DNA of 64,000 nt from Loripinus fragilis (GCA_964019695.1 OZ026522.1:19471977-19535976), one strand, 5' to 3'. Positions 10,549-21,448 are shown, counted from the first letter of the stretch. Numbers and translations: made by a program. The notes: generated by a model from the letters alone, not told the origin.

Positions 10549-11010
10549 ATGAGAATGGTTGTAAACAAAAAATATGAACTAATACAGGTAATGGGTGATT
10601 TATACAGGTAAAGTATATATCCTACTACCTCTATTTACCGGTATTGATCTGTTTCGATCAAAAATAGTATAGTCCTATCATTATGCATCTTTGAAACGAC
10701 AGTACAGTAAGGTTTCTTTTGAGCAGTAAGTTAGGCCAATAAAAAAAATACCTTTGTTTCCGGTTCCCCGACCGACCCTAAAAATTCGGGGCCGACTCTA
10801 AACTTTTTTTTTTACAAAAAAAATCCGATTTTTCGTATCACAAATTTGCTAGAAAACTGACAAAAATGGATAAATTAGAGTAAAATATGAAGAAATATTG
10901 TATGCTTAACGTGCCTTCGAGCTAAATAAATAATTCAGAAGCATTTGTAGTCTGAAAATTGCTCTTATTTATGTGAAATTTGCCGATTTATTTGCAAAAT
11001 TTTCGGAAAA

Positions 11011-11544
11011 ATGTACCCACGAAAACTAATGACATTTCATTTTGATTGTAGCATTCCCATAGTAATGGACAAAAAGGAAGCAGTGAGGGAGATTAAAACC
11101 AGTGTTATAGAAAAATGGAACAGGAAGTACTCTCTATCAGAAAAAGTGGATCATATCCAGGAAATTTATACAGAGGTGGGAGTGAGAAATTGCTACGGGG
11201 AAAAGGACAGACACACATTCTCAGTTATTAATCAATTGGTTTCAGGTCATACAAACCTGAATGTGTACAAAGCAAAACTAGACAAAAAAGAATCACCACT
11301 TTGCATAAAATGTCAGGTACCAGAAGATGTGGAGCATTATATGTTCCATTGTGATAGATATGATGAGGAGAGGAAGGAATTAGAACATTCAGTTGAAGAC
11401 ATTCTGAGTAGGGAAGGCATAAATTCAGTAGGTGTGATAAGTTTAAAGGTGTTAATTGGAGTTATAGAAGACATCAGCAGACAAGGTCAATGCGATTTGA
11501 TAGATGCACTTAGCAAATACATTAAGTGCACTAAAAGATTATAA
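11011..11544 (+). CDS. C-terminal fragment of a non-LTR retrotransposon polyprotein
   Basis: A 177-residue open frame, the longest family-like frame in the window. Residues about 18-60 (KEAVREIKTSVIEKWNRKYS..) and 79-115 (GHTNLNVYKAKL then CIKC..EHYMFHC) match the region after the reverse transcriptase in I/Nimb/Jockey-type LINEs. It includes the C-terminal CCHC-like zinc motif with Cys98, Cys101, His109 and Cys114. Full-length family ORF2 proteins exceed 1000 residues, so the RT and endonuclease domains are absent and this copy cannot act on its own. The LINE similarity starts near residue 18; the ATG at 11011 probably belongs to flanking DNA. Such proteins would copy element RNA at chromosomal nicks. 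This is a 5'-truncated, probably inert relic whose last frame is still open, suggesting moderate age. Confidence 0.7.
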   Translation: MYPRKLMTFHFDCSIPIVMDKKEAVREIKTSVIEKWNRKYSLSEKVDHIQEIYTEVGVRNCYGEKDRHTFSVINQLVSGHTNLNVYKAKLDKKESPLCIKCQVPEDVEHYMFHCDRYDEERKELEHSVEDILSREGINSVGVISLKVLIGVIEDISRQGQCDLIDALSKYIKCTKRL

Positions 11545-11692
11545 AAATACAAAAGTCAAAAATCAAGGCTACGCATGCGCATAGAGTAACATGAGTTTAA
11601 GTACCAAGGGAGAAACACAGAAGAGAAGAAATGCACAAAGAGGCCATAGGCAGCGATGAAATGCCGATTAGAAATACAACAACAACAACATT
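11060..11692 (+). mobile_element. 5'-truncated LINE (I/Nimb-like) with (AAC)n tail
   Basis: The coding remnant is followed by about 130 bp of 3' UTR and a terminal trinucleotide run (11677-11690, ACAACAACAACAACA). Short tandem tails of this kind are typical of I-clade LINEs. The 5' junction is not sharp and no target-site duplication is evident. Confidence 0.65.
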
Positions 11693-12360
11693 TTTTAGTA
11701 CTTTAGAAATGAACAATGTGAAAAAAGTTTATCAGGCAACCTGAAAACCATATTTGTTCGTATTTTGGTAAGAAAAATGATAAAGCTGTGGTCTCAACTT
11801 CTCTTATTTTCACCTTTCCAGTGCGCTCTGGTGTTATTTTCATTGCCTGCGCAGGCGCGAGTATTTTGAAGAATGCTTCCCGGCAAAGACAATGTGTTAT
11901 TTTGGTCTTTGTTGTAATAAATCCTTCCTTTATAGGAACATCTCACACTTTCATCAGCCAAATTGTTATAATCAGTGATGATATATGAAATAATAGTAAA
12001 ATATAAAGCAGAAACAACAATTTAACCTTGATCAAATATTGAATATTAAAGTAATTGTACAAGCAATGGCTTTTGAGAAAAAAAACTACAAAAACAAGAA
12101 GTGGCTTTTATTTCAATATAATCATAATGATATAATAAAGTCACTTTACACTTAATATATTCTGGTCTCCTCTGTCTTTGAAACAAAATAAATTTATTGT
12201 GATTGTTGTTACCAGACAGGACACGACAGTCCAATGTTTGTAATGCCAGGGTGCACAAATTTAGAACAACAACATCTGCCATAGAACATATCACCAGGAT
12301 CCACAGCCTGATGACATTGCCTGTACTTTTTTTGAGAAGAGGGAAAGAACTGTTTTGTAC
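11693..12360. other. Anonymous sequence, no gene
   Basis: Nothing recognisable. Open frames here are short and compositionally AT-driven. Confidence 0.4.
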
Positions 12361-12945
12361 TGTTAGCAAAAAAAAAGTAAAAAAAAAAAAAAGTAAAGCC
12401 TACCTACCGACCCTGTTTTTTTCTGGAAAGGAACCTGAAACACAACTATTTTTTTTTTGGCCTTAACAATATGGTTTATTCCCTTGTTCAACAAAAAAAA
12501 ATCTTGGTCCCTGTAAAGGGCAGAATATTTTCGGTATTCAATTTCCAATTCTACATGTAGGTTTATAGCCATAGCCATAATTTGTTGTTGTTTTCTTTTT
12601 TCTGTCCCTTACCCATATTGGTTCGACAATTTTTCATAATCAGCGTGCATCGACATGGTTTTTAAAATTTCTCTCAAGTGGATTAGTCTAGATAACTCTT
12701 CCTCAATTTTTTCATTATAACTACAAACGCAAAAAAAATGCAACGTCAACTTTGTGTATATCTGCAACTGCAAATCGGAACCACGATATAGCGATCAATA
12801 GCATGGCAGCAGTTCAAATTAACATTATGATGCTGGATATATGTACTACACCCCCCCCCTCAATTGTTTATCCTGTCCACAAGCAGGTCAAGCAGCATTC
12901 CATTTGTAAGGGTATATTTTCAAGCAGAGTGGAAAAAGGGTGTTC

Positions 12946-13060
12946 ATCCTGATCAGACATCTTCGCAAGCCATAGGTTTGAAGTCCCCTTCGTTCCTTAC
13001 GCAAGAAACGAAGTGGTCTTAGATCCCTTGGCTTGCGAAGATGCCTGATCAGATGGCTTC
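12946..13060. repeat. Imperfect palindrome, about 45-bp arms
   Basis: CTGATCAGACATCTTCGCAAGCC is mirrored by GGCTTGCGAAGATGCCTGATCAG, with the inner arms CTTCGTT/AACGAAG. A hairpin MITE of the GATCAG type. Confidence 0.7.
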
Positions 13061-13551
13061 GCCAGGAGCCAGCTGATCTGGGTCTAGACCACAGTGTTTT
13101 CAACAGATGATAAAATCTGGTTCAGCAAGGCACGACTTTTTTCAACTTCCATGCACGTCTGATCAAGTGCAAATGCCTATTTGCGTCTTCGTTGTAAGAG
13201 TGGTTCACGTTATAGATCGGTAATCCTATACAAACGAATATATGGAATCACTTGAGATAGACAAATAGACTTTGATCTTCTTTTCTGGCAAACATGGGTC
13301 GTATGCTTTCAACAGCCACTTCTTTCTGTCCAGGATTAGGAATCGTTACCATATGTTCAAAACTATTGTGTAGAAAGACACTGATACTGCTTGGCACGAA
13401 TGCAAAGAGCTTTAGTTTGATTCTGGTCAAAATTAAACGAACATGTAATAATACAAGGTACCGCCATTCTTTGATCTGTCACTACAAGATAGGCAACATC
13501 TTGTGCTAATTTTGTACGTGTATGCTACAGACTTGGAGTACTTTAATCTCT

Positions 13552-13779
13552 TGCGCGGATCCTGGTGGGGATCATGGACAGGGGGTCCGGACCCACCCCT
13601 GGAAAATCACAAAGCTATAGGGTTTCTTAGCACTACTGGTCCGAATCCAAACTACCAAGCCAGCATTCAATGTTGGACCGATCATAGCCCGCTTTTGAAC
13701 CACTCTCCACTAATATAAACACACAAAAAACATTGTCAGAGTTTGGACCCCCTCTGACAAAACTTACTGGATCCGCGCA
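13552..13779 (-). mobile_element. MITE, GCGCGGATCC family, both TIRs intact
   Basis: TIRs TGCGCGGATCC and GGATCCGCGCA are perfect. Inside are GGGGGTCCGGACCC, GGTTTCTTAGCA and ACCAAGCCAGCATTCAATGTTGG, the family core in reverse orientation. 228 bp, non-coding. Confidence 0.85.
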
Positions 13780-13929
13780 TGTACAAGCTTTGATCTATAA
13801 CTACAAGATAGGCAGCATCTTGTGCTAATTTTGTACTTGTATGGACATACTTTGATCTCACAGTCTAAATGTATGTAGAAGAAAACATTTTTCTTGCTGA
13901 TTTTACATGCATTAATAGGAAAATGATTA

Positions 13930-14275
13930 TAAGGCCTCGATACCAGAAGACCAGGCCCCGAGGTTTTAAAACTTTTCACCATCAACTCGACTGAGCATGA
14001 AACTTGAATGCAAATTGATATCTAAAATGCTGAAAACTAAAATCGTTTCTTGCTTTCAAACTCTCATTTCTTGCTTTCAAACTCTCATTTCTTGCTTTCA
14101 AACTCTCATTTCTTGCTTTCAAACTCTCATTTCTTGCTTTCAATCTCTCATTGCATTTATGATGCTTACACATCTTTAAATGCCAACAATTGTTGGCATT
14201 TTAACAAAATATATGAGCATGATAATTTTCATGCTCAGTTGAGTTTTGGGAATGAAAAAATAGAACCTTGGGTCT
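13930..14275. mobile_element. Element with CTCAACTGAGCATG ends, copy 1
   Basis: CCCCGAGGTTTTAAAACTTT..ACTCGACTGAGCATGAAA on the left is mirrored by TTTTCATGCTCAGTTGAGTTT on the right. A perfect internal palindrome AAATGCCAACAATTGTTGGC (continuing ATTT) lies at 14178-14201. The same palindrome and ends recur at 27480-27965. Confidence 0.65.
14046..14150 (+). repeat. 21-bp minisatellite, 5 units
   Basis: Five head-to-tail units of TTTCTTGCTTTCAAACTCTC plus A. The last unit has one A to T change. Because 21 is divisible by 3, open frames on both strands show a 7-residue repeat; I do not regard it as coding. It lies inside the element at 13930-14275. Confidence 0.95.
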
Positions 14276-14344
14276 GATTTCGAGGGCCCAATCCAAGGTG
14301 AGGCTCAAGTTAGCCTACCCATGTACAGGGACTAGGTAAAACAT

Positions 14345-14730
14345 CGAAGTTTGCATGTTGCAAATTCAGAAATTAAACTTTCCAGGAGGCAAAAAATAAA
14401 GGCGATGACCAGACTGTGCGAATGCGCAGGCTGGTCTGTGCCTTTGTTGTTCGTATGCAAAAAATCAGACTGTTATCCGCAGCGAAGTCCTGTGTTGTCT
14501 TGTAAAACTGCAACAGCAAATCATCTCATGACTTTCAAGATACATAGTCCTAAAAACAAAGGCGCTGACCAGACAGATTGCGCGAATGCGCAGGCTGGTC
14601 TGCGCCTTAGTTGTTCGTATGCAAACTTGATAGTTAAGAGTTTCTCGCAGCAAGGTCCGTCTTTGTCGTGTAGACCTGCAACAGCAAACATTCTCATGGC
14701 TTTGAAGACTTATAGTCCACTGTGGATTCT
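14345..14730 (+). repeat. Direct duplication of a palindrome-bearing unit, about 190 bp each
   Basis: Both units contain AACAAAGGCG.TGACCAGAC, GCGAATGCGCAGGCTGGTCTG, TTGTTCGTATGCAAA, CGCAGC.AGGTCC-like and CTGCAACAGCAAA..CTCATG.CTTT in the same order. Each centre is a dyad (GACCAG..CTGGTC). A degenerate third relative is at about 45.36-45.42 kb. Confidence 0.75.
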
Positions 14731-14857
14731 ACATACCACTACGGGCGCATGCAGTAGATGGTGAAAGTTTGACATAGCCTATTATATGTTTGTCGAAAAA
14801 AGTATAACAAGTAAATATCATAAAATAGATAATAGACGGATGGCTGAGAATGGGTTT

Positions 14858-15560
14858 GCTCCCCCCTAGGGAATTTTGCAGACATATCCTATCTTGTAGA
14901 GAATTGAAAGCCGAGTCTTTTAAGAGATGTTTGCACTCTGTGCTCCGGGGCGTTAGTCTGTAAGAGCCTGTAACATACGTTACTTAATCAAACTAAGAAA
15001 AAGTAAATTGAAAGTTTGGGCTACAAATTAAAGACATTAATATATTTATTTTTAAAAATCATTCATATAGTCTGCATACTGGGTATCTTAACTACGTATG
15101 ACAGCCATTTGAACAAAATTGCGGCTTCCTAACGTGTCATATGCGTTACATAAATCAGATAACCCATTAAAATTTGCAAGTGTGGCTAACATCATTTACA
15201 TTCACAATCTCTCTGTGTTTTTCGCAAAATGTTTTTAACCATGTCTGACTAGCTTATGCAATTGGCTAACAGAGAAATTAAAGTTTGTTACCCTACCTTA
15301 AATATTTTTGCTGAAATAAGCAATTAAACAACCCTACCCCTACCCAGTTTTAAGGTGAAATGTTTGGTATTAAAACTAAAGTAAAAATAGTTAAAAAATA
15401 TCTGCAGTTGATGAATGTGTTTCATTGTTTGGGATTTATTTGCTTATATGAAAAGACTCATAAATCTGCAAGTTTGTTGCAAAATTTTTCATATCAGAGG
15501 TTGTAACATATGTTACCTGATGTAATAAATGGGCAAGCTCAATGTCTTTACGTAAGATAT
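14858..15560 (+). repeat. Left arm unit L1
   Basis: The most complete left unit: GGGAATTTTGCAGACATATC block, GCACTCTG block, GTAACATACGTTAC dyad (14970-14983), GACATTAA block, TATGCGTTACATAAA block, TAACATCAT block, AACAACCCTACCCC block and a terminal perfect dyad GTAACATATGTTAC (15503-15516). Confidence 0.75.
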
Positions 15561-15582
15561 GCCTAAAAATGTTTTAATCTCC

Positions 15583-15930
15583 TCGAGGGAATTTTGCAGA
15601 CATATTCCTTCTTATAGTACAACTCAAGCTGCATTGAATAAGGGATGTTTGCACTCTCTATGTTGGGGCGTTAGTCTGAAACAGCGTGTTACATGCGTTA
15701 CTATATCAAATAAAGGAAATGTAGTTTGAAAGTTTGAGCTAAAATTGTGAAAAAACTTGCAGCTGTTGGATATCTTACATTGTTTAGGGATTTTAAACTG
15801 GCTCCTATGATAAAGACTTATAGATCTGCTGGTTGTCATCAAGTTTTAAAGATCAGAGAGCATTACATATGTTAGCCTGATAAGTAAAATCATCAAACAG
15901 TATTTTGACATCAAGCTGAGTAAGGGCCTG
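15583..15930 (+). repeat. Left arm unit L2, internally deleted
   Basis: GAGGGAATTTTGCAGACATATTCC, TTTGCACTCTCTATGTTGGGGCGTTAGTC and GTTACATGCGTTAC (15688-15701) match L1. The GACATTAA to CCCTACCCC blocks are then missing, and the unit jumps to the terminal dyad CATTACATATGTTAG (15861-15875). Confidence 0.7.
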
Positions 15931-15947
15931 CTCCATCCTAATCCCCT

Positions 15948-16690
15948 TTGGAATTCTGCAGACAAATTACATCTTATGTAACCATTCAAGGTGCATTTAA
16001 TAAGAAATGTTTGCACTCTGTAAGTCGGGTCGTTAGCCTGTAACAGCTTGTTACATATGTTACTATATCAATTTTAGAATAAGAAATTTGAATGTTTGAG
16101 CTACCAAAAGAAGACATTAAAATTATCTAATAAATTGACATTCTTATAGTCTTTATACTGGATTTCTTTACTACCTATGGAAGCTGTTTAACATTAATAC
16201 GGCTAACTGTGGTGTTATGTGCGTTACATGAACCTAATTATGATTTAAAAGCTATAATTGTGGCTATCGTCATGTAGTTAAACAACTACTATGACTTGGT
16301 TTCAAACTGTTTTATTAGATTTTATAAACATATACTCAATTGATGAATAGGAATAACTAAGTTTGTTTTTCTATCTTAAATATATTGTCTTATAGGAGCT
16401 TATACACAGCTCTACTCCCAGTTTTACAGAGAAGCGAATTTTGTAATTACCATTTAAGTAAAACACATGAAAGTTATTACAGCGTGGAGATATTTTTCAT
16501 TTTCTTAGTCTGTCTTGCTCATCTATCTAAGATCAGGACACTTAATGTGTACTTATAAGTCTTTGGTGCCAAAACACTAGAAATTATATTAATTTCTGAT
16601 TATCAAGCCCATGGACTGGTGTTACAGATGTTATCAATGACCTTTTGGACACATTTCCTAATAATGTGCATAAAATGCTAAATATAGAGC
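15948..16690 (+). repeat. Left arm unit L3
   Basis: GGAATTCTGCAGACAAATTACATCTT, GCACTCTGTAAGTCGGGTCGTTAGCC, GTTACATATGTTAC (16050-16063), GACATTAAAATTATCTAATAA and GTGTTATGTGCGTTACATGAA follow the unit order. The last part (AAGCCCATGGACTGGTGTTACAGATGTTAT, CACATTTCCTAATAATG) is mirrored in the right arm near 18970-19040. Confidence 0.7.
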
Positions 16691-17699
16691 CACAAATAGA
16701 AAAGATAGTTTTACATTTTTACAAGAAAATACAATAAATGAAATGGTCCAAACTATTTCTCATCGATTTAACACTCATGTTAAACGTTTGTCGTTGTCTG
16801 CTTCTGTGGTAATCATTATTATAACACGCCTCCTTGCAACTAGTAGAATCATCACACAATATTTCAATCATTTACTGTTATTCAATTTTACCACCAGTCC
16901 ACTCAAAATTGATGAGCCATTATCAACTTTCCAATTTTCCCATTTATGGCTTGGAACATTCGGAATTGATATGAATTCCTAATAGTTGGCTCCTTGAGTA
17001 TGTGTTTCAAGCGATACTCTGCAAGTAGGAGAAAGACTAAAGCTTTACAAGGAGGAAAACTATGCCATTAATAGCAATGAGTACCTGGACTGATGTACCT
17101 TGATATTTCTGTGATAAAGAATCATATCTTAGCTGGTTAACTTTTATATAAATGTAGCCTTTCCATACATGCAACCCACATATTTTCATCTAATAATGTC
17201 TCTGCACTTATTATCTTTCCCCAAGCATTCAAAAACTTATTTGAAGTCTTAGTACTTCTGAAGTGCTGAAACCGAGGTAACTCTTTCCCTTCAGATAAAC
17301 GAACTAGATGTATCACAGCAGATAAAGCAATGATATGCAGGATGAACAGAGCGCAAATTAGACCCTTTCAATTCAATGATTCACTAAGTTTCTACGATAA
17401 AAGCGCTTATTAAAGGATGTAACATATATAACTCGTCATAATAAATGAGCAAGGGCATTGTCGTGACATCCTTTTTTATTACACAGTCAGAGGCAAGTGT
17501 TTTCAATTTCAGTGTTTTCAATGGATCATGAAATGAGGCACCTTATCAACTTGTTTACTCTGTATAAATCTTCCATAGAGCATAATATAGAACTACTGGT
17601 TATCCCATTCTACCTATAGTCCACTTTCCTTCTTTTGAATGCAACAGCTAATGATATGGCTGCAAAAACTGAGAAATCATAGGTTTTACATTATTTTAA

Positions 17700-18188
17700 G
17701 ACATGCTTCAATGTACTGACATCAAAAAACAACCAACTGCAAACATAATTGATGGCAATGTCCAACTTCATATTCCTTCTCTTATACCAGATAACTTTCA
17801 AGGTATAACAGAAATTGTTTCAGACGGTCTGCCAAAACCATCAAGAGTCAACATTGTAACTAAAGAAAACTTATAAAGTTCTTTGGGCGCAGCAAAATAC
17901 TATTGATCTAAGACCTGAGGACTTAAGCACCAAAAGACTGGATAGGTTCCATGGCAAATGATGCAAAAAAGCAGCCTATCAAATTTCTGTTTGACCAATG
18001 TCAGAAATCTTAAAGTATTCTTAGAGGTACACGATAGAGACATAGATTTTGCAAAATCAGAGCAAAGTTATCATTTGTCTAGCACGGATGCAGAGGCAGC
18101 TGCAGTTAGATTGCTCTTGCCACTTCACAGGAAGAGATATATACCAGAGTCATACTCCATTGTATGCATATATGTGAAATGGCATTAA
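17700..18188 (+). pseudogene. Degenerate TE-borne reading frame with a DGNVQLH-type segment
   Basis: 17700-17873 reads without stops and includes ANIIDGNVQLHIPSLIPDNF and SDGLPKPSRVNIVTKE. In the same frame, after several stops (from 17874), 17958-18188 reads RDIDFAKSEQSYHLSSTDAE and AAAVRLLLPLHRKRYIPESY. From memory, this order resembles a protein family that is multicopy in bivalve, coral and lancelet genomes: a ..DGNVQLH..LPK..RVDFVTD.. region followed by a QEEADTR..PDTDV region. The second resemblance is weak. I know no established function; its repetitiveness and its position between long inverted repeats suggest a transposon-encoded protein. At least four in-frame stops show it is dead. 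No start codon, splice sites or catalytic residues can be fixed. Confidence 0.45.
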
Positions 18189-18414
18189 CCCCATATTTAA
18201 TCAGGTGTTTGATCCCATGACACTGACATGCTGTTTCTGCGTTTGAAGAATGCTAAGGATTCAAGTTTGACTGAGTCAAGTTGTTTGACGCTGGCACTGG
18301 CCACACATCTGGCACTGGCCACACATACAAAGAAAATTAAGTCTTTTGATGGCTAAAGAGGAGGATCACACGACATGCTTATAAGTGATGTTTGTCACAA
18401 TTACCAATTTTAAA

Positions 18415-18745
18415 AAGTAATCTTAATTAATGTAACAAATATAACACAATAGGAAGCTGTATATTTGTTAAAAAATCTTTTCTTATGTATCAGAGGTATT
18501 CAGCATGCAAACTACATGAATAATTCAAATAAAAAGATAGTTTTATGTCTTCTTTCTGTTTCTCAGACTTTCATTTCATTTATTCTTGAATTGATATGGT
18601 AACATACATATCATACCATTACAAGCTAACCCCCTAGTTAATAAAGTGCAAACATCTCTTATTTGATGCAGCTTGAATTGTTCTTTAAGGTAGGATATGT
18701 CTGCATAATTCCCAAAGGGGTGGAGAGGAACAGGATTGTACTCAG
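18415..18745 (-). repeat. Right arm unit R2 (inverted, partial)
   Basis: On the minus strand: GGGAATTATGCAGACATATCC, TTTGCACTTTATTAACTAGGGGGTTAGC and GACATAAAACTATCTTTTTAT match the opening two thirds of the left units. It is shorter than R1. Confidence 0.65.
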
Positions 18746-18954
18746 TTTGCAGTCCTAATACAATGCCATGATTCTACTGGTTGTGATGAAATGGGTGATT
18801 ATTTTGCAATAGAAGCAGACACAATGATAGACATTGTGAGGGTGACTTGAATAAAGATTGTTTCTGAATAATTTTATTGAATAGGAATATTTATTAAATT
18901 GTGTCATTTAAATGAGAACTATTATTTTCTATCTATATGTCTATATATCTTAAT

Positions 18955-19830
18955 ATTATAGGCATTAGGAAATATGTGATTAAAAAGATTTATATAACAT
19001 AGGTAACACAATTCCATGGGCTTGTTATCAGCAATGGCTGTAATTACTAAGACTAAGGCACCAGAGGCTAGAGATTAATAGGAAAACATGTGGAAAATGG
19101 TATTTTTCTGAAATATCATCTCTTACTTCCAAGAAAATTTCCTAGCTCATTCATTATGCCATGTAACATACGTTACATACTTCAATAAGTGCTCTAATCC
19201 TGATGTCAAACTTGCAAATGTATGATTCTTTATTGCATTAGCAAGACAGTGCCAAAAATGTAAGATATCCACGAGCGTCAAATATTTTCATATATTTTTC
19301 TTCAATAATAGATACCAAAATTGGATACTTAAAATTGGGGGTAGGGTTGTTTAATAGCTCATATAAAACAATGTATTTGAGATAGAAAAGCAAACTTTGC
19401 TTTTTCTATTAGTCAAATGAGTATTTTAGTAAACTAAGATTAAAAACACTTGTAAAAATGCACAAATCGTCTGTAAAATGAATGATGTTAGTCACGATTT
19501 CAACTTTCAAAGGGAAATTTAATCTATGTAACGCATATAACACCATTGAAGGCTGTAATTTTATTTAAAATGCTGCTTTTATGTAGCTTAGGCATCCACC
19601 TTGCAAACTACATAAGAAATTTGAATAATTAGATGGTTTAATGTCTTCTTTCTGTAGCTCAAACTTTCATTTTGATTTTTTCCTTAGTTTGTTACAGTAA
19701 CATATGTAACAGGCTGTCAGAGACTAACGCCCCGGAGCACAGAGTGTAAACATCTCTTAAAAGATGCGGCTTGAAATTTTCTTTAAGATAGGATATGTCT
19801 GCAAAATTCCCTAGGGGGGGGGGGAGCAGG
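18955..19830 (-). repeat. Right arm unit R1 (inverted)
   Basis: Read on the minus strand it aligns to L1 from the TAGGGAATTTTGCAGAC end, through GTTACATATGTTAC, TAACATCAT and AACAACCCTACCCC, then to the AAGCCCATGG block of L3. It carries dyads at 19697-19710, 19528-19541 and 19163-19176 and an 11-base G run at its tip (19814-19824). Confidence 0.75.
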
Positions 19831-19984
19831 ACCTTTTTTAGCTCGAAGTCTATAAGTATAAATTTCTGTTTTTGTCTGTATCAACTATCCTCTTTGTTAA
19901 TTTAATGTCTTACCGCAAAATGAAATATTAACATCTGTCACCAAGCTGTATTATGCCCAAGTCATTCATAACAGCATTGTGGCG

Positions 19985-20217
19985 CAGTGGCGGATCCAGA
20001 GGGGCTCAGAGGGTCCGCTCGAACCCCCCTCCACGCCCCCACCCCGTTTTTAAATATCCTATGAAAATGAAATAATTTGGTCTCAGTGAGACCAAATTAT
20101 TTCATTTTCATGTGATATTTAAGAAGAATGAGGAAAAATCAGCAAAGCGAACCCCCACACCTTTATACAAATGAACCGCCTTGTCGGAAATCCTGGATCC
20201 GCTCCTGTGACGTAACG
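19985..20217 (+). mobile_element. MITE with CAGTGGCGGATCCAG TIR, copy 2
   Basis: TIRs CAGTGGCGGATCCAG and CTGGATCCGCTCCTG. The central palindrome TAAATATC..GGTCTCAGTGAGACC..GATATTTAA is shared with 8973-9383. Flanking 5-mers TGGCG and TGACG match at four of five bases. Confidence 0.85.
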
Positions 20218-21188
20218 AACTAAAGGCATAATCCTATATATAAATCTGTCCATGGGACTATACTTTTGCCGAATTCGGGTTATATTTCGAGCTAAAAGGT
20301 GCTGGTTTATATGTTAGATTTTATCAAAAACAGTAAAGTTTTCCTAAAAGTTCGGACAAGATATGAATTGTATGTACATACAAGGACCGCCTCACTAAAA
20401 TAAACGTTGCTGGTAATCTCGTCGACTTCAGCAACTACTTTGAGCTCAAGAGAGTTCTAGTTATCAGTATACATGTAGTTTAGCTGCTTTCAAACTGACC
20501 AAACTTAACATTTGGAGTTATTATTCTTTCTGAAATGCGAACAACAAATGCACCGCAGTGACAAGACTGCACATGCACGTTTATATTCTGCAGCTACAGC
20601 TATAGTTGTAAGTTGTGCCTTCTGCTGATTACTTTTGCAAACAATTCCGACCCAGATCAGCTCCGACAAAATGTCCTTACTGACCTGGATCCAAATTGTT
20701 TGATACTCCGATGTTATCTTATTTATTTAATTTTTATGAAATTAATCTGTAGACGACAAAACATACAAAATTACTCCCCGTAGAAAGCTTGCTAATGGCT
20801 TGCATACAAATGCGATTTATACTGATGTCTCAAGGATTCGCTCATATTAAGTAAGTAGAGCATTAAAGTAACAACAAAAATGTGAAGTGTCATTTTTTCT
20901 TCTTCATTTTTTTCTCTTTTTATGGTGCAATTTAATAACAATGAGATTGTATGGATATGTAAGTCAAAATAAAAGCCACTCTTACCGCACATGCAAGACT
21001 TGAAGTGTGATGAAAACTCCAAACAGAAAAATATGATTTAACACTTTACTTCACTGTTCCAGGGGTGAAAAACGCGTTTCTCATTACCAGACAAATAAAG
21101 CGAGCCGTCTCTATTGAAGTTTGTTCAATTAATTCAGTTAGCCTTGTTTTGTAAAGTGCAAATTATTATCAAACACGGCACACACTTT

Positions 21189-21402
21189 CTGCTCTCTGGT
21201 TGGTCGAGGTCTTCGTAAAAACTGATTGTGATTGGACAAAATCATTTTTGTCCAATCACAGTCCAATTTACTAAGACCAGATTTACAGTTGATATCTGCT
21301 CTCTGATTGGTCAAGGTTTTCGTAAAACGGATTGTGATTCGACAAAATCATTTTTTGTCCAATCACAGTCAGTTTTACTAGGACCAGATTTACAGTTGAT
21401 AT
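21189..21402 (+). repeat. Two 107-bp tandem units, each a hairpin with inverted CCAAT words
   Basis: Units 21189-21295 and 21296-21402 both begin CTGCTCTCTGRTTGGTC and end CAGATTTACAGTTGATAT. The middle of each is GTGATT(G/C)GACAAAATCATTTTTGTCCAATCAC, a near-perfect dyad. Confidence 0.9.
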
Positions 21403-21448
21403 CATTCTATTTTCATTATCTCTGCTTATGATTAAATAAAAGCCATCA

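Larger units (their letters stand above)
10735..12475. repeat. Inverted A-run/CCGACCC repeat pair enclosing the LINE fragment
   Basis: GGCCAATAAAAAAAATACC..GGTTCC..CGACCGACCCTAAAAA at 10735-10795 is mirrored at 12385-12475 by CCTACCGACCCTGTTTTTTTC..GGAACCTGAAAC..TTTTTTGGCC on the other strand. Whether this is one 1.7-kb element carrying the LINE piece or two independent repeats cannot be decided by eye. Confidence 0.4.
14845..19850. mobile_element. About 5-kb composite inverted-repeat element
   Basis: The outer ends mirror each other: CCCCCCTAGGGAATTTTGCAGACATATCCTATCTT at the left, the complement of AAGATAGGATATGTCTGCAAAATTCCCTAGGGGG at the right. This is followed in each arm by AAGAGATGTTTRCACTCTGTGCTCCGGGGCGTTAGTC, then GTTTGRGCTAC..GACATTAA, then TAACATCAT and AACAACCCTACCCC. 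Similarity continues about 700-850 bp inwards. The left half holds three direct repeats of the unit (from 14858, 15583 and 15948). The right half holds two in opposite orientation. The inner about 1.75 kb contains a degenerate reading frame. This looks like an old large DNA transposon or a derivative with long composite TIRs; no catalytic triad is legible. Superfamily unknown. Confidence 0.75.
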
